The notes below the pieces were generated by a model, which ran no database searches, was not told the origin of the DNA, and worked only from the letters and a program-made list of their open reading frames with translations. This document shows, in pieces, positions 16,418-25,478 of a stretch of DNA of 64,000 bases; the stretch's first letter is position 1; each line of letters begins with the position of its first letter. The position numbers and the translations under genes are program-made. The stretch is from Orlajensenia stereocauli (GTDB lineage Bacteria > Actinomycetota > Actinomycetes > Actinomycetales > Microbacteriaceae). The stretch lies in the NCBI RefSeq assembly GCF_039548895.1, contig NZ_JBCLVG010000001.1, one strand, 5' to 3'.

Positions 16418-17596
16418 ATGTCTCTCGCCCCAGTCGCGATCGCCAGCGCGATCGCCATGACCCTCGGCGGCACCGCCCCAGTGACAGCGACACCGGCGAA
16501 GCGAATGGTCCAGCCGTCGAGCAATCGGTCGGCGCAGGCTACACCGGCGGCAGTCTCGGTGCACACGGCCAATCCGCCGGCGACCTACACGGTGGTGGCC
16601 GGTGACACCGTGAGCGGGCTGGCCGAGCGGTTCGGCCTCGAGACAGGCGCGATCCTGGCGCTGAACGGCCTCGACCGGTCGAGCCTGATCTTCCCCGGAC
16701 AGGGACTCGTGCTGGTGGCTTCCCCCCAGGCCGCGCCGAAGCCGGCCGCCCCGAAGGCCGCGGATACGTCGACCGGTCCCACCCACACAGTCGTCGCCGG
16801 CGACACCGTCAGCGGAATCGCTGCAGCGGCCGGGCTCAGCACCCAGCAGGTTCTCGACGCCAACGGTCTCGCCTGGTCGAGTGTCATCCTCCCCGGACAG
16901 AAGCTCCGCCTGTCCGGCTCGGCATCGACAACGGCAGCGGCGCCGGTGGCTCCGGTGGCGCAGGCCGTCACTCCCGTGGCGCAGGCGGCACCGGTCGAAG
17001 TGCACACGGTCGTTGCCGGAGACACGATCAGCGACATCGCGGCATCCGCCGGCCAGAGCATCCAGGCGATCCTCGACGCGAACAAGCTGGACTGGTCGAG
17101 CTACATCGTTCCCGGCCAGCAGATCGTCATCCCCTCGCCGCCCTCCCCCGAGGCCGCGCGTTCGGCTGTCAAGGCCGGGCGCATCGCCGAACTCTCGGAT
17201 TCGATGCGCACGAACGCCGCCACCATCGTCGCGGTCGGGCGCGAACTCGGCGTCAGTGACCAGGGTATCGTCGTCGCCCTCGCTGCCGCGGCACAGGAAT
17301 CCGGGCTCGAGAACGTCGACTACGGAGACCGCGATTCGCTCGGACTGTTCCAGCAGCGGCCGAGCACGGGCTGGGGCACCCCTGCCGAGGTGCGCGACCC
17401 GCTGCGGGCCGCGAAGGCCTTCTTCGGCGGATCGGCCAACCCGAATCCCGGACGCACACGGGGGCTGCTCGACGTGGCGGGCTGGGAGAAGATGACGGTC
17501 ACCCAGGCGGCGCAGGCCGTGCAGATCTCCGCCTACCCCGACGCCTACGCCAAGTGGGAACCGTCGGCACGGGCCTGGCTCGCGATTCTGGGCTGA
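16418..17596 (+). CDS. Secreted LysM protein with lysozyme-like C-terminal domain
   Basis: 392 residues: a hydrophobic N-terminus (signal peptide, cleavage probably near residue 26, ATA), three LysM domains at about 55-100, 125-170 and 195-240 (each starting (Y/H)TVVAGDT and ending PGQ), then a C-terminal domain of about 140 residues containing AAAQESGLENV and DSLGLFQQRPSTGWG. The Glu in QES and the GLFQ motif fit soluble lytic transglycosylase-like folds, so it probably binds and cleaves peptidoglycan. GGAGG lies 7 bases upstream of the ATG. The enzyme activity is inferred, and a degenerate domain cannot be excluded. Confidence 0.83.
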   Translation: MSLAPVAIASAIAMTLGGTAPVTATPAKRMVQPSSNRSAQATPAAVSVHTANPPATYTVVAGDTVSGLAERFGLETGAILALNGLDRSSLIFPGQGLVLVASPQAAPKPAAPKAADTSTGPTHTVVAGDTVSGIAAAAGLSTQQVLDANGLAWSSVILPGQKLRLSGSASTTAAAPVAPVAQAVTPVAQAAPVEVHTVVAGDTISDIAASAGQSIQAILDANKLDWSSYIVPGQQIVIPSPPSPEAARSAVKAGRIAELSDSMRTNAATIVAVGRELGVSDQGIVVALAAAAQESGLENVDYGDRDSLGLFQQRPSTGWGTPAEVRDPLRAAKAFFGGSANPNPGRTRGLLDVAGWEKMTVTQAAQAVQISAYPDAYAKWEPSARAWLAILG

Positions 17597-17672
17597 GCGG
17601 GCCCCACGTCACGATCGACCACCAATGCCCCGCTTCACGGTGTTTTGACGGGGTGGAACGTCCGGCGTTTCA

Positions 17673-17678
17673 TACAAT
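17673..17678 (+). promoter_or_regulatory. -10 element TACAAT before pknL
   Basis: TACAAT ends 6 bases before the GTG start, the leaderless arrangement. A TTGACG at 17645-17650 would be 22 bases upstream, too far for a normal -35 spacing, so only the -10 is called. Confidence 0.6.
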
Positions 17679-17684
17679 CACGAG

Positions 17685-19595
17685 GTGACCGCCACGCCCA
17701 CCGACCCGATGCTCGGCCGCCTCATCGACGGCCGCTATCAGGTGCGCTCGCGGATCGCCCGGGGCGGCATGGCGACCGTCTACCTCGCGACGGACCTGCG
17801 ACTCGAACGTCGCGTCGCGATCAAGATCATGCACGGCCACCTCGCTGACGACAACACGTTCAAGAGCCGCTTCGTGCAGGAGGCCCGCTCGGCCGCCCGT
17901 CTCGCCCACCCCAACGTCGTCAACGTCTTCGATCAGGGACAGGACTCCGACATGGCGTACCTCGTCATGGAGTATCTGCCCGGCATCACCCTGCGCGACC
18001 TGCTCAAGGACTACGGTCGCCTCACCCCCGAGCAGACCATCGACATCATGTCGGCCGTGCTCTCCGGCCTGGCTGCGGCCCACAAGGCCGGCATCGTGCA
18101 CCGTGACATGAAGCCCGAGAACGTGCTGCTGGCGGATGACGGTCGAATCAAACTCGGTGACTTCGGCCTGGCCCGCGCGGCCAGCGCCAACACGGCGACG
18201 GGCCAGGCGTTGCTCGGCACCATCGCCTACCTCTCCCCTGAGCTCGTCACGCGGGGGGTGGCTGATGCCCGCAGCGACATCTACGCGCTCGGCATCATGA
18301 TGTACGAGATGCTGACGGGAGAGCAGCCGTTCGTCGGCGAGGCTCCGATGCAGATCGCCTACCAGCATGCCAACGAGCAGGTGCCGCGACCCAGCTCACG
18401 CGTGCCGACGACGCCTCGCGGCCTCGACGACCTCGTCGTGTGGGCTACGGCACGCGACCCTGAGAACCGTCCGCGCGACGCCCGCGTCATGCTCGAGCGC
18501 CTGCGCGACGTCGAGAAGCTCGTGCGCGACCCGGCCGCGGCCTCTGCCGAGGGAGTGGCGCCCACCATGGTGCTGCCGAGCGCCCCACTCGCGGCATCCG
18601 CCGACGACGAGACGCAGATCATCACGCCGACGCCGGCACCGGGTAGGCACCGAACGGGCCCCGTCGCAGCCGATGCGAGCACGGAGCTCGCCACGGCGAC
18701 CCGGACGCGCGCCCGCAGAGGCTACTGGCTGTTCGCCCTGGTGCTGATCCTGGCCGGACTGGCCGGGGCCACGGGCTGGTACTTCGGAGCCGGCCCCGGA
18801 TCTCTCGCGACGATTCCCGAGGTCGCGGGTCAGTCCCAGGATGCCGCAACGGCCGCTCTCGTCGCGGAGGGCTTCACGGTGAAGCCGGGCACCCGGTACG
18901 ACCTCGCCGTCGCGAAGGACCTCGCGTCCGGAACGGACCCGAAGTCGGGCAGCAGCGTGACGAAGGGTGCCGCCGTCGTCCTCTACATCTCGTTGGGAGC
19001 CGAGATGCTCGAGGTGCCGGCCGTCGCCGGGATGCCGGAGGCCGATGCACGGACCGCCCTCGCCCGATTCACCGTCGGAGAGTCCATCCAGCAGTTCAGC
19101 GGCGAGGTCGACAAGGGTCTCGTGATCGCGGCCCTCGACGGCGCCGGCGCCGAACTGCCTGCAACCTATCCGGACACCGGGGCCGTCACGCTGGTCGTCT
19201 CGGCCGGAGGCCTGCCGCCGCTCGTCGGCATGGGTCGCGAGGAAGCCAAGCAGGCCCTCGTCGACGTGAACCTGGTGCCCAAGGAGGGCGACCTCGTGTA
19301 CAGCGACACCGTGCCCGAGGGCGACGTGGTCTCCATCTCGTCCGACACCGACCCGATCCGCGTCGGCGACACCATCACGCTCACGATGTCGAAGGGCGTC
19401 GAGCTGTTCGAGGTACCCGACGTGTCCGGCCTGACGATCAACGAGGCCGCCCAGGTCATCGAGGACGCCGGCTTCACCTTCGAGACCGATGTTCCGGAGC
19501 TGTTCCGGGACGCCCTGTCCGTGAACTCGCAGAGTCCCGGCGCCGGCGAGCAGGTGCCGGCCGGCACCACCATCAGCGCGAACTTCTCGGGCTGA
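17685..19595 (+). CDS. pknL: PASTA-domain Ser/Thr protein kinase (PknL-type)
   Basis: Membrane receptor-like kinase. The 636 residues comprise an N-terminal kinase domain (about 14-275) with glycine loop IARGGMATVY, VAIK lysine, HRDMKPEN catalytic loop and GDFGLAR; a linker; one membrane segment (about 346-367); then four extracellular PASTA repeats that bind peptidoglycan fragments. All key kinase residues are present. Synteny with an Rv2175c-like gene upstream and aroG downstream supports PknL; the mycobacterial protein lacks PASTA repeats but corynebacterial PknL has them (family knowledge). Likely substrates include the Rv2175c-like protein and perhaps the FHA protein at 33557 (inference). 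Confidence 0.93.
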   Translation: MTATPTDPMLGRLIDGRYQVRSRIARGGMATVYLATDLRLERRVAIKIMHGHLADDNTFKSRFVQEARSAARLAHPNVVNVFDQGQDSDMAYLVMEYLPGITLRDLLKDYGRLTPEQTIDIMSAVLSGLAAAHKAGIVHRDMKPENVLLADDGRIKLGDFGLARAASANTATGQALLGTIAYLSPELVTRGVADARSDIYALGIMMYEMLTGEQPFVGEAPMQIAYQHANEQVPRPSSRVPTTPRGLDDLVVWATARDPENRPRDARVMLERLRDVEKLVRDPAAASAEGVAPTMVLPSAPLAASADDETQIITPTPAPGRHRTGPVAADASTELATATRTRARRGYWLFALVLILAGLAGATGWYFGAGPGSLATIPEVAGQSQDAATAALVAEGFTVKPGTRYDLAVAKDLASGTDPKSGSSVTKGAAVVLYISLGAEMLEVPAVAGMPEADARTALARFTVGESIQQFSGEVDKGLVIAALDGAGAELPATYPDTGAVTLVVSAGGLPPLVGMGREEAKQALVDVNLVPKEGDLVYSDTVPEGDVVSISSDTDPIRVGDTITLTMSKGVELFEVPDVSGLTINEAAQVIEDAGFTFETDVPELFRDALSVNSQSPGAGEQVPAGTTISANFSG

Positions 19596-19673
19596 GGCTC
19601 TTTCCGCGCGCTTCGGCCGCGGACTACGTCCGGGCCTCAGCGAGCGGAAAGGCCCCAGCGAGCGGGAAGAGCC
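19596..19673. terminator. Hairpin region between convergent pknL and aroG
   Basis: GGCTCTTTCCGC (19596-19607) pairs with GCGGGAAGAGCC (19662-19673) with a single G-U position, and an alternative TTTCCGC/GCGGAAA stem (19601-19607 with 19644-19650) is nested in it. It sits between two genes ending toward each other, so bidirectional termination is likely. There is no T-tract. The word CAGCGAGCGG is repeated three times here. Confidence 0.55.
19606..19646 (-). repeat. REP-like dispersed repeat, copy 1
   Basis: On the minus strand it reads CGCTCGCTGAGGCCCGGAC, GTA, GTCCGCGGCCGAAGCGCGC. It matches the copy at 32027-32068 in 39 of 41 positions by eye. A CGGAC/GTCCG hairpin with a 3-base loop is at its centre. 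Confidence 0.8.
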
Positions 19674-19689
19674 ACAGCGAGCGGGCGAA

Positions 19690-21060
19690 TCAGCGGTGCG
19701 AGAGCTCCTCGGCCACGAGGAACGCGAGCTCGAGCGACTGCATGTGGTTGAGGCGCGGGTCGCAGAGCGACTCGTAGCGCGTCGCGAGGTCGGCCTCGTC
19801 GATGTGCTCCGATCCGCCCATGCACTCGGTGACGTCGTCGCCCGTGAGCTCCACGTGGATGCCGCCCGGGTGCGTGCCAGCGGCCCGGTGCGCCTCGAAG
19901 AAGCCCTTGACCTCGTCGACGACGTCGTCGAAACGACGCGTCTTGTAACCGAGCGGCGTGGTGAGGCCGTTGCCGTGCATCGGGTCGGTGACCCACAGCG
20001 GCTGCGCGTCGCTGGCCTTGATCGCCTCGAGCAGCGGCGGCAGGGCCTCGCGGATCTTCCCGGCGCCCATGCGCGTGATGAAGGTGAGGCGGCCGGGCTC
20101 GCGGTTCGGGTCGAGCTTGTCGACCAGGGCGAGCATGTCGTCGGGCGTCGTCGTGGGGCCGAGCTTGACACCGATGGGGTTGCGCACGCGCGAGAGGAAG
20201 TCGACGTGGGCGCCGTCGAGCTCACGGGTGCGCTCGCCGATCCAGATGAAGTGCGACGAGGTGTTGTACGGCGTGCCTGTGCGCGAGTCGATCCGCGTCA
20301 TCGGGCGCTCGTAATCCATCAGCAGGCCCTCGTGACCGGTGTAGAACTCTGTGCGCTTCATCGCCTCGAAGTCGGCACCGCAGGCCTCCATGAAGCGCAC
20401 CGCCCGGTCGATCTCGCCGGCCATGCCCTCGTAGCGCTGGTTGGCCGGGTTGGCGGCGAAGCCCTTGTTCCAGCTGTGCACCTGGCGGAGGTCCGCGAAG
20501 CCTCCCTGGGTGAAGGCACGGATGAGATTCAGCGTCGACGCGGCCGTGTGGTAGCCCTGCACGAGGCGGGCGGGGTCGGCGGCGCGCGACTCCGGCGTGA
20601 AGTCGTAGCCGTTCACGATGTCGCCGCGGTATGCAGGCAGGGTGACGCCGTTGCGGGTCTCGCTGTCACTCGAACGCGGCTTGGCGAACTGGCCGGCCAT
20701 GCGGCCCATCTTCACGACGGGCATCGAGGCGCCGTAGGTGAGCACGACGGCCATCTGCAGCACGGTCTTCACCCTGTTGCGGATCTGGTCGGCCGTGGCG
20801 CCGGCGAAGGTCTCGGCGCAGTCGCCACCCTGAAGCAGGAACGCCTCACCGCGTGCTGCGGCCGCGAGGCGATCGCGCAGGATGTCGACCTCACCCGCGA
20901 ACACGAGCGGCGGCAGGGTCGCGATCTGGGCGGATGCCGCAGCTGCGGCATCCGAGTCGGGCCACGAGGGCTGCTGCTTGATGGGAAGGTCACGCCAATA
21001 GTCGAGACCCTCGATGACCGACGTGGCTGCGAGCACAACAGGTTCGGTGGGGTCTGACAC
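19690..21060 (-). CDS. aroG: 3-deoxy-D-arabino-heptulosonate 7-phosphate synthase, class II
   Basis: First enzyme of the shikimate pathway (PEP plus erythrose 4-phosphate). 456 residues with PIKQQPSWPD, FAGEVDILRD, FLLQGGDCAETF, YRGDIVNGYDFTPESR, EFYTGHEGLLMDYE, VDFLSRVRNPIGVKLGPTT and WVTDPMHGNG, the hallmarks of plant-type (class II) enzymes with conserved metal-binding Cys, His and Glu. GTG 21060 is chosen (AAGGA upstream, protein length as in M. tuberculosis AroG); upstream in-frame codons are not conserved. Convergent with pknL, the same order as in mycobacteria. Confidence 0.96.
   Translation of the reverse strand: MSDPTEPVVLAATSVIEGLDYWRDLPIKQQPSWPDSDAAAAASAQIATLPPLVFAGEVDILRDRLAAAARGEAFLLQGGDCAETFAGATADQIRNRVKTVLQMAVVLTYGASMPVVKMGRMAGQFAKPRSSDSETRNGVTLPAYRGDIVNGYDFTPESRAADPARLVQGYHTAASTLNLIRAFTQGGFADLRQVHSWNKGFAANPANQRYEGMAGEIDRAVRFMEACGADFEAMKRTEFYTGHEGLLMDYERPMTRIDSRTGTPYNTSSHFIWIGERTRELDGAHVDFLSRVRNPIGVKLGPTTTPDDMLALVDKLDPNREPGRLTFITRMGAGKIREALPPLLEAIKASDAQPLWVTDPMHGNGLTTPLGYKTRRFDDVVDEVKGFFEAHRAAGTHPGGIHVELTGDDVTECMGGSEHIDEADLATRYESLCDPRLNHMQSLELAFLVAEELSHR
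20931..20954. repeat. Perfect 24-bp palindrome inside aroG
   Basis: The half-site is CGGATGCCGCAG; the second half is its exact reverse complement with no spacer. It encodes an Ala-rich stretch (DAAAAASAQ) near the AroG N-terminus, a variable part of the family. It contains the over-used word GGATGCC in both orientations. Confidence 0.75.
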
Positions 21061-21119
21061 TCTGGTGAATTCCTTAATCGAGAAGGGCGGAGCCGCGCCA
21101 GGGCACGGTTCGGGCAAGC

Positions 21120-21809
21120 CTAGCGCGAAAGGCCGGCCCGCTTCTCCTTCACGGAACTGGCGTAGACGTCGACGTATTCCTGACCGCTGAGGCGCCCGAG
21201 TTCGTACATGATCTCGTCGGTCACACTGCGCAACACGAAGCGGTCGCCCTCGAGTCCCTCGAACCGGGAGAAGTCGAGCGGCTCCCCGAAGATGACACCG
21301 ACGCGGCGGATGCGGGGAACGCGGGTGCCGATGGGCATGACCTTCTCGGTGTCCACCATGACCACGGGAACGAGGGGAACCCCCGCCTCGAGCACCATGC
21401 GGGCGACTCCGGTGCGGCCGCGGTACAGACGGGCGTCAGGGCTGCGCGTGCCCTCGGGATAGATGCCGAGGATGGTGCCCTCTCCGAGCACGGCGAGGCC
21501 GGTGTTCAACGATGCCTCGGACGCCTTGCCGCCTGACCGGTCGATCGGGAGTTGCCCGGCTGCGGTGAGGAACGTGCGGGTGAACCAGCCCTTGAGGCCG
21601 GTGCCCGTGAAGTACTCGCTCTTGGCGAGGAACACCATGCGCCGCCTCATGATGAGCGGCAGGAAGATCGAGTCGATGAAGGAGAGGTGGTTGCCCGCCA
21701 TGATCACGGCGCCGTTCTCCGGAACCTTCTCGAGTCCGACGACCCAGGGTCGGAAGATGCCGAGCACGAGTGGACCCACCACGATGTGCTTCATGACCCA
21801 ATAGAACAT
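21120..21809 (-). CDS. 1-acyl-glycerol-3-phosphate acyltransferase (PlsC family)
   Basis: Membrane-associated acyltransferase of phospholipid synthesis. 229 residues with NHLSFID (the NHxxxxD catalytic motif), the FLTAAGQLPIDR block, and YPEGTRS (substrate phosphate binding). Homologous in position to Rv2182c, next to aroG. The ATG at 21809 follows GAGGAG. It may be co-transcribed with the downstream aroG gene (59-base gap). Confidence 0.93.
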   Translation of the reverse strand: MFYWVMKHIVVGPLVLGIFRPWVVGLEKVPENGAVIMAGNHLSFIDSIFLPLIMRRRMVFLAKSEYFTGTGLKGWFTRTFLTAAGQLPIDRSGGKASEASLNTGLAVLGEGTILGIYPEGTRSPDARLYRGRTGVARMVLEAGVPLVPVVMVDTEKVMPIGTRVPRIRRVGVIFGEPLDFSRFEGLEGDRFVLRSVTDEIMYELGRLSGQEYVDVYASSVKEKRAGLSR

Positions 21810-21875
21810 GCGACTCCTCGAGCCATCAGCCTAGCGGCCACCTTCCGCCCGGGAGGAAGCGGCCGCGTCGGTACC

Positions 21876-22820
21876 TCAGACGCCGGTGGCGCTGATGCGG
21901 GCGAGATCGGCGGCGCCGACGACGCCGGCGTCGTTGACGAGCTCGGCGATCAGGAAATCGGGTTCAGGGTGGTAGCCGCGCGCGGGCAGGTGGTCGAAGT
22001 ACGCCGAGCGGATGGGGTCGAGCAGCACGTCGCCCGCAGCAGCCACTCCTCCGCCGAACACGAAGACCTGCGGGTCGAGGACCGCCGAGAGGCTGGCCGC
22101 GGCCTGACCGAGCCAGTGGCCGAGGGTGCGGAGGGCGGCGTGAGCGCCGGGGTCGCCCGCGGTGATGAGTTCGCTCAGCAGTTCGCCCGTCAGTCCGTTG
22201 TTGCGGTCGCGCACGTCCGCCAGGGTCTGGCCGATGCCGCCAGCCATGGCGAGCTCGTTGGCGAAGCGCAGCAGGGCACGGCCGGAACCGTACTGCTCGA
22301 TGCAGCCGCGAGCACCGCATCCGCAGGGCAGGCCGTCGGGTACGACGCGCATGTGCCCGATCTCGGCTCCGGCGCCGAAGCCGCCGCGAAGCAGGCGGTC
22401 GCCGACGACGATGGCTCCGCCGACTCCCGTGCCGATCGTGAGGGTCACCATGTCGGAGTAGAGGCGCCCGGCGCCGTAGCGGAACTCGGCCCAGCCCGCG
22501 GCGTTGGCGTCGTTCTCGATGAAGACGGGCAGGTCGACGCGCGCCTCGAGCTTCTCGCGCAGGGGCTCGTTGCGCCAGTTGATGTTCGGCGCGTAGTAGA
22601 CGGTCGACTGGGCGGCGTCGATGAAGCCCGCGGCGGCGACGCCGGCCGCGGTGACCTTCTCGCCTTCCGACAGCGCACGGATCATCTCGACGACGACATC
22701 TTCGAGGGCGGCGGTATCGGTCGGGGTGGGCACTCGCTCACTGCGCACGATGGTCCCGAACTCGTCGACGAGGGCTCCGGCGACCTTGGTGCCGCCGATG
22801 TCGATTCCGATTGCCTGCAC
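21876..22820 (-). CDS. glkA: ROK-family glucokinase
   Basis: Cytoplasmic sugar kinase, probably ATP- or polyphosphate-dependent glucose phosphorylation. 314 residues: N-terminal GIDIGGTKVAGALVD phosphate-binding motif, IENDANAAGWAE (catalytic Asp), TIGTGVGGAIVVG, the GHMRVVPDGLPCGCGARGCIEQYGSG ROK zinc motif with the GxCGCGxxGCxE cysteines, and a C-terminal GGGV. The GTG at 22820 follows AAGG and gives the family-typical (V/M)QAIGIDIGGTK. It precedes the plsC gene on the same strand (66-base gap) and is divergent from the acyl-CoA ligase. Confidence 0.93.
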   Translation of the reverse strand: MQAIGIDIGGTKVAGALVDEFGTIVRSERVPTPTDTAALEDVVVEMIRALSEGEKVTAAGVAAAGFIDAAQSTVYYAPNINWRNEPLREKLEARVDLPVFIENDANAAGWAEFRYGAGRLYSDMVTLTIGTGVGGAIVVGDRLLRGGFGAGAEIGHMRVVPDGLPCGCGARGCIEQYGSGRALLRFANELAMAGGIGQTLADVRDRNNGLTGELLSELITAGDPGAHAALRTLGHWLGQAAASLSAVLDPQVFVFGGGVAAAGDVLLDPIRSAYFDHLPARGYHPEPDFLIAELVNDAGVVGAADLARISATGV

Positions 22821-22998
22821 GCTGGTGACCTTTCGGGCGGAAGGGGGGTGGAAGTTGCGGCGCTGCCAGCACGGAGGCCGCACAATGCACCACGTAGAGT
22901 GTATGCAACAAGTTCTACCGGAGACGTTCCCCTCCCGATTCGGCACCGTCGCCGAGGCCGTGAGGAACCCGTGACCACCCGGTGCCGAAGGAGATACC

Positions 22999-24825
22999 GT
23001 GAACCAGTTCGACGCGCCCGCCCTCAGCCCAGCGGACCCCGAAGCCAACACGACCGACCTGTTGATCGGTCGGCTCGCCGAGGCTCCGGATGCCGTGCTC
23101 TTCTCCACCCCGACGAAGGATGGCGGCTGGTCCCCCATCACCACGCGGGAGTTCCACGCCCAGGTCGTCGCCCTCGCCAAGGGCTTCGTCGCCGCAGGCA
23201 TCCAGCCCGGCGACAAGGTCGGACTGATGTCGAAGACACGCTATGAGTGGACCCTGGTGGACTTCGCCATGTGGTTCGCCGGCGGCGTGCTGGTACCCGT
23301 CTACGAGACCAGCTCCCCCAGCCAGATCCGCTGGAACCTCTCCGACTCCGCTGCCGTCTCCCTCATCGTCGAGACCGCGGACAACTTCGCCCGCTTCGAC
23401 GAGGTGCACCCGGAGCTCCCGCTCATCCAGAACGTCTGGCAGATCGATCTCGGCGACCTCGACAAGCTGGTCGCGCAGGGCGTCGATGTTCCGGATGCCG
23501 AGATCGAGCGTCGCCGCAACCTCGCCGTCGGCTCCGACATCGCCACCCTGATCTACACGTCGGGCTCCACCGGCAAGCCCCGCGGATGCGTGCTCACGCA
23601 CTCGAACTTCGTGGAGACCAGCCGCAACGCCCGCCTCGGCCTCGGCGAGGTGCTGGAGGATGCCTCGACGCTGCTGTTCATCACCACGGCCCACGTCTTC
23701 GCCCGACTCATCGCCGTGCTGTCGGTGCACGCCGGAGTGAACGTGGGCCACCAGCCCGACACGCGCTTCCTGCTGCCGTCGATGGAGAGCTTCAAGCCGA
23801 CCTTCCTGCTCGCGGTCCCCCGTGTGTTCGAGAAGGTCTACAACGTGTCGGAGCAGAAGGCCGAGACCGGCGGCAAGGGCAAGATCTTCCGTGCCGCCGC
23901 CGATGTCGCCATCGCCCACTCGAAGGCACTCGAGGAGGGCGCGAAGATCCCGTTCGGCATGAAGGTCAAGTTCGCCGTCTACGACAAGCTCGTCTACTCC
24001 AAGCTCCGCACGGCCCTCGGCGGTCGCGTGAAGTACGCGGTCTCGGGATCTGCGCCGCTCGGCGCCCGCCTCGGACACTTCTACCACTCCCTGGGCATCA
24101 CCATCCTCGAGGGCTACGGCCTCACCGAGACCACGGCTCCGGCCACGGTGAACCGCCCCGCGAAGTCGAAGATCGGCACTGTCGGCCCTGCACTGCCCGG
24201 CGTCTCGATCCGCATCGAGGAGGACGGCGAGATCCTCGTCAAGGGTGTCAACGTCTTCGAGGGCTACTGGAAGAACCCCGAGGCGACCGAAGCCGCCCTC
24301 AAGGACGGCTGGCTGCACACGGGCGACATCGGAGCCCTCGACGCAGACGGCTTCCTCACCATCACCGGCCGCAAGAAGGAGATCATCGTGACGGCTGGCG
24401 GCAAGAACGTCGCCCCGGCCGCGCTCGAGGATCCCATCCGGGCGAACCCCCTCGTCGGACAGGTGATCGTCGTCGGCGACCGCCGGCCGTTCATCTCCGC
24501 CCTGGTGACCCTCGACCCCGAGATGCTCCCGGTCTGGCTGAACAACGCCGGTGAGGATGCGGCGATGACCGTCACCGAGGCTGCGGTCAATCCCGTCGTC
24601 ATCGCGGAGATCCAGCGCGCCATCGACGTGGCCAACGAGAACGTCTCGCGGGCGGAGTCGATCCGCAAGTTCCAGGTGCTGGCCACCGACCTCACCGAGG
24701 AGAGCGGCCACCTCACGCCCAAGCTCAGCATCAAGCGCAACGTCATCCTCGCCGACTTCGCCGACGTGATCGACGAGATGTACGCGGGAGCACCGGCGAC
24801 CACGGGCATCAGCCTCGCGGGCTGA
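22999..24825 (+). CDS. Long-chain fatty acid--CoA ligase (FadD15-like)
   Basis: Activates long-chain fatty acids to acyl-CoA through an acyl-adenylate. 608 residues with the P-loop YTSGSTGKPRGCVLTH, GYGLTETTAPAT, WLHTGDIGALDADGFL and GRKKEIIVTAGGKNVAP motifs of the ANL superfamily, in normal order. GTG start with GGAG about 7 bases upstream. Its position downstream of aroG and plsC homologues resembles fadD15 (Rv2187). A stem-loop terminator follows at 24848. A 178-base divergent promoter region lies between it and the glucokinase gene; I recognise no specific operator there. Confidence 0.94.
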   Translation: MNQFDAPALSPADPEANTTDLLIGRLAEAPDAVLFSTPTKDGGWSPITTREFHAQVVALAKGFVAAGIQPGDKVGLMSKTRYEWTLVDFAMWFAGGVLVPVYETSSPSQIRWNLSDSAAVSLIVETADNFARFDEVHPELPLIQNVWQIDLGDLDKLVAQGVDVPDAEIERRRNLAVGSDIATLIYTSGSTGKPRGCVLTHSNFVETSRNARLGLGEVLEDASTLLFITTAHVFARLIAVLSVHAGVNVGHQPDTRFLLPSMESFKPTFLLAVPRVFEKVYNVSEQKAETGGKGKIFRAAADVAIAHSKALEEGAKIPFGMKVKFAVYDKLVYSKLRTALGGRVKYAVSGSAPLGARLGHFYHSLGITILEGYGLTETTAPATVNRPAKSKIGTVGPALPGVSIRIEEDGEILVKGVNVFEGYWKNPEATEAALKDGWLHTGDIGALDADGFLTITGRKKEIIVTAGGKNVAPAALEDPIRANPLVGQVIVVGDRRPFISALVTLDPEMLPVWLNNAGEDAAMTVTEAAVNPVVIAEIQRAIDVANENVSRAESIRKFQVLATDLTEESGHLTPKLSIKRNVILADFADVIDEMYAGAPATTGISLAG

Positions 24826-24847
24826 CGTCCATCCCACGAACGACTAG

Positions 24848-24869
24848 GGCCCCGGATGCGTCCGGGGCC
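24848..24869 (+). terminator. Stem-loop terminator after the acyl-CoA ligase
   Basis: GGCCCCGGA, loop TGCG, TCCGGGGCC: a perfect 9-bp GC stem 23 bases after the stop codon, followed by TTCGTCG rather than a pure T-tract. Probable terminator. Confidence 0.75.
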
Positions 24870-24995
24870 TTCGTCGTGCACGGCAGCGGGAACGGCATCC
24901 GGATCCTGCCAAAGTCGGCACCAGATCCTGTCACCATGGCTGCCACGCCGTCGACGGATGCCACAGCGTGGCGTGCAGCGAGCAGAGTGTCACTC

Positions 24996-25451
24996 ATGCC
25001 CCCGTCAGTCGCAGTGCGCGCCGCCGTGTCCGCAGACCTCCCCGAGCTGATCGAGCTCATCCGCGAGCACGCAGAGTACGAACGCGCGGCACCGCCGCCG
25101 TCCGACCTGGTCGATGGGCTCTCGCGGCTGCTGTTCGGTCCGGTGCCGCGGCTGCACGCCTTCGTGGGCACGGAGGGCGACGACATGGTCGGCTACGCCA
25201 CGGCGAGCCTCGAGGCCTCGACCTGGCAGGGTGCCGAGTTCCTGCACATGGACTGCCTGTTCCTGCGTCCGGGTGCCCGGGGAGCCGGGCTGGGCGGGCG
25301 GCTGGTCGACGCCCTGCGTGATCTGGCCGGCGAGCTCGGCGTCGGCGAGATGCGATGGCAGACCCCCGACTGGAACGAGGGCGCCATCCGCTTCTACGAC
25401 CGCACCGGCGCCACTCGGAGCACCAAGCAGCGGTACACCCTGTTCATCTGA
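24996..25451 (+). CDS. GNAT-family N-acetyltransferase
   Basis: 151 residues in the GNAT fold: VAVRAAVSADLPELIELIREHAEYER at the N-terminus, the acetyl-CoA-binding region LFLRPGARGAGLGGRLVDAL (R/Q-x-x-G-x-G/A motif), and WNEGAIRFYDRTGA near the end. This resembles diamine acetyltransferase-type GNATs, but the substrate is unknown. ATG 24996 is preferred because the conserved fold starts right after it; earlier in-frame codons encode non-conserved sequence overlapping the terminator zone. No strong ribosome site. Confidence 0.85.
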   Translation: MPPSVAVRAAVSADLPELIELIREHAEYERAAPPPSDLVDGLSRLLFGPVPRLHAFVGTEGDDMVGYATASLEASTWQGAEFLHMDCLFLRPGARGAGLGGRLVDALRDLAGELGVGEMRWQTPDWNEGAIRFYDRTGATRSTKQRYTLFI

Positions 25452-25478
25452 CGACCCACCGACCGAGAGAAGACGACC

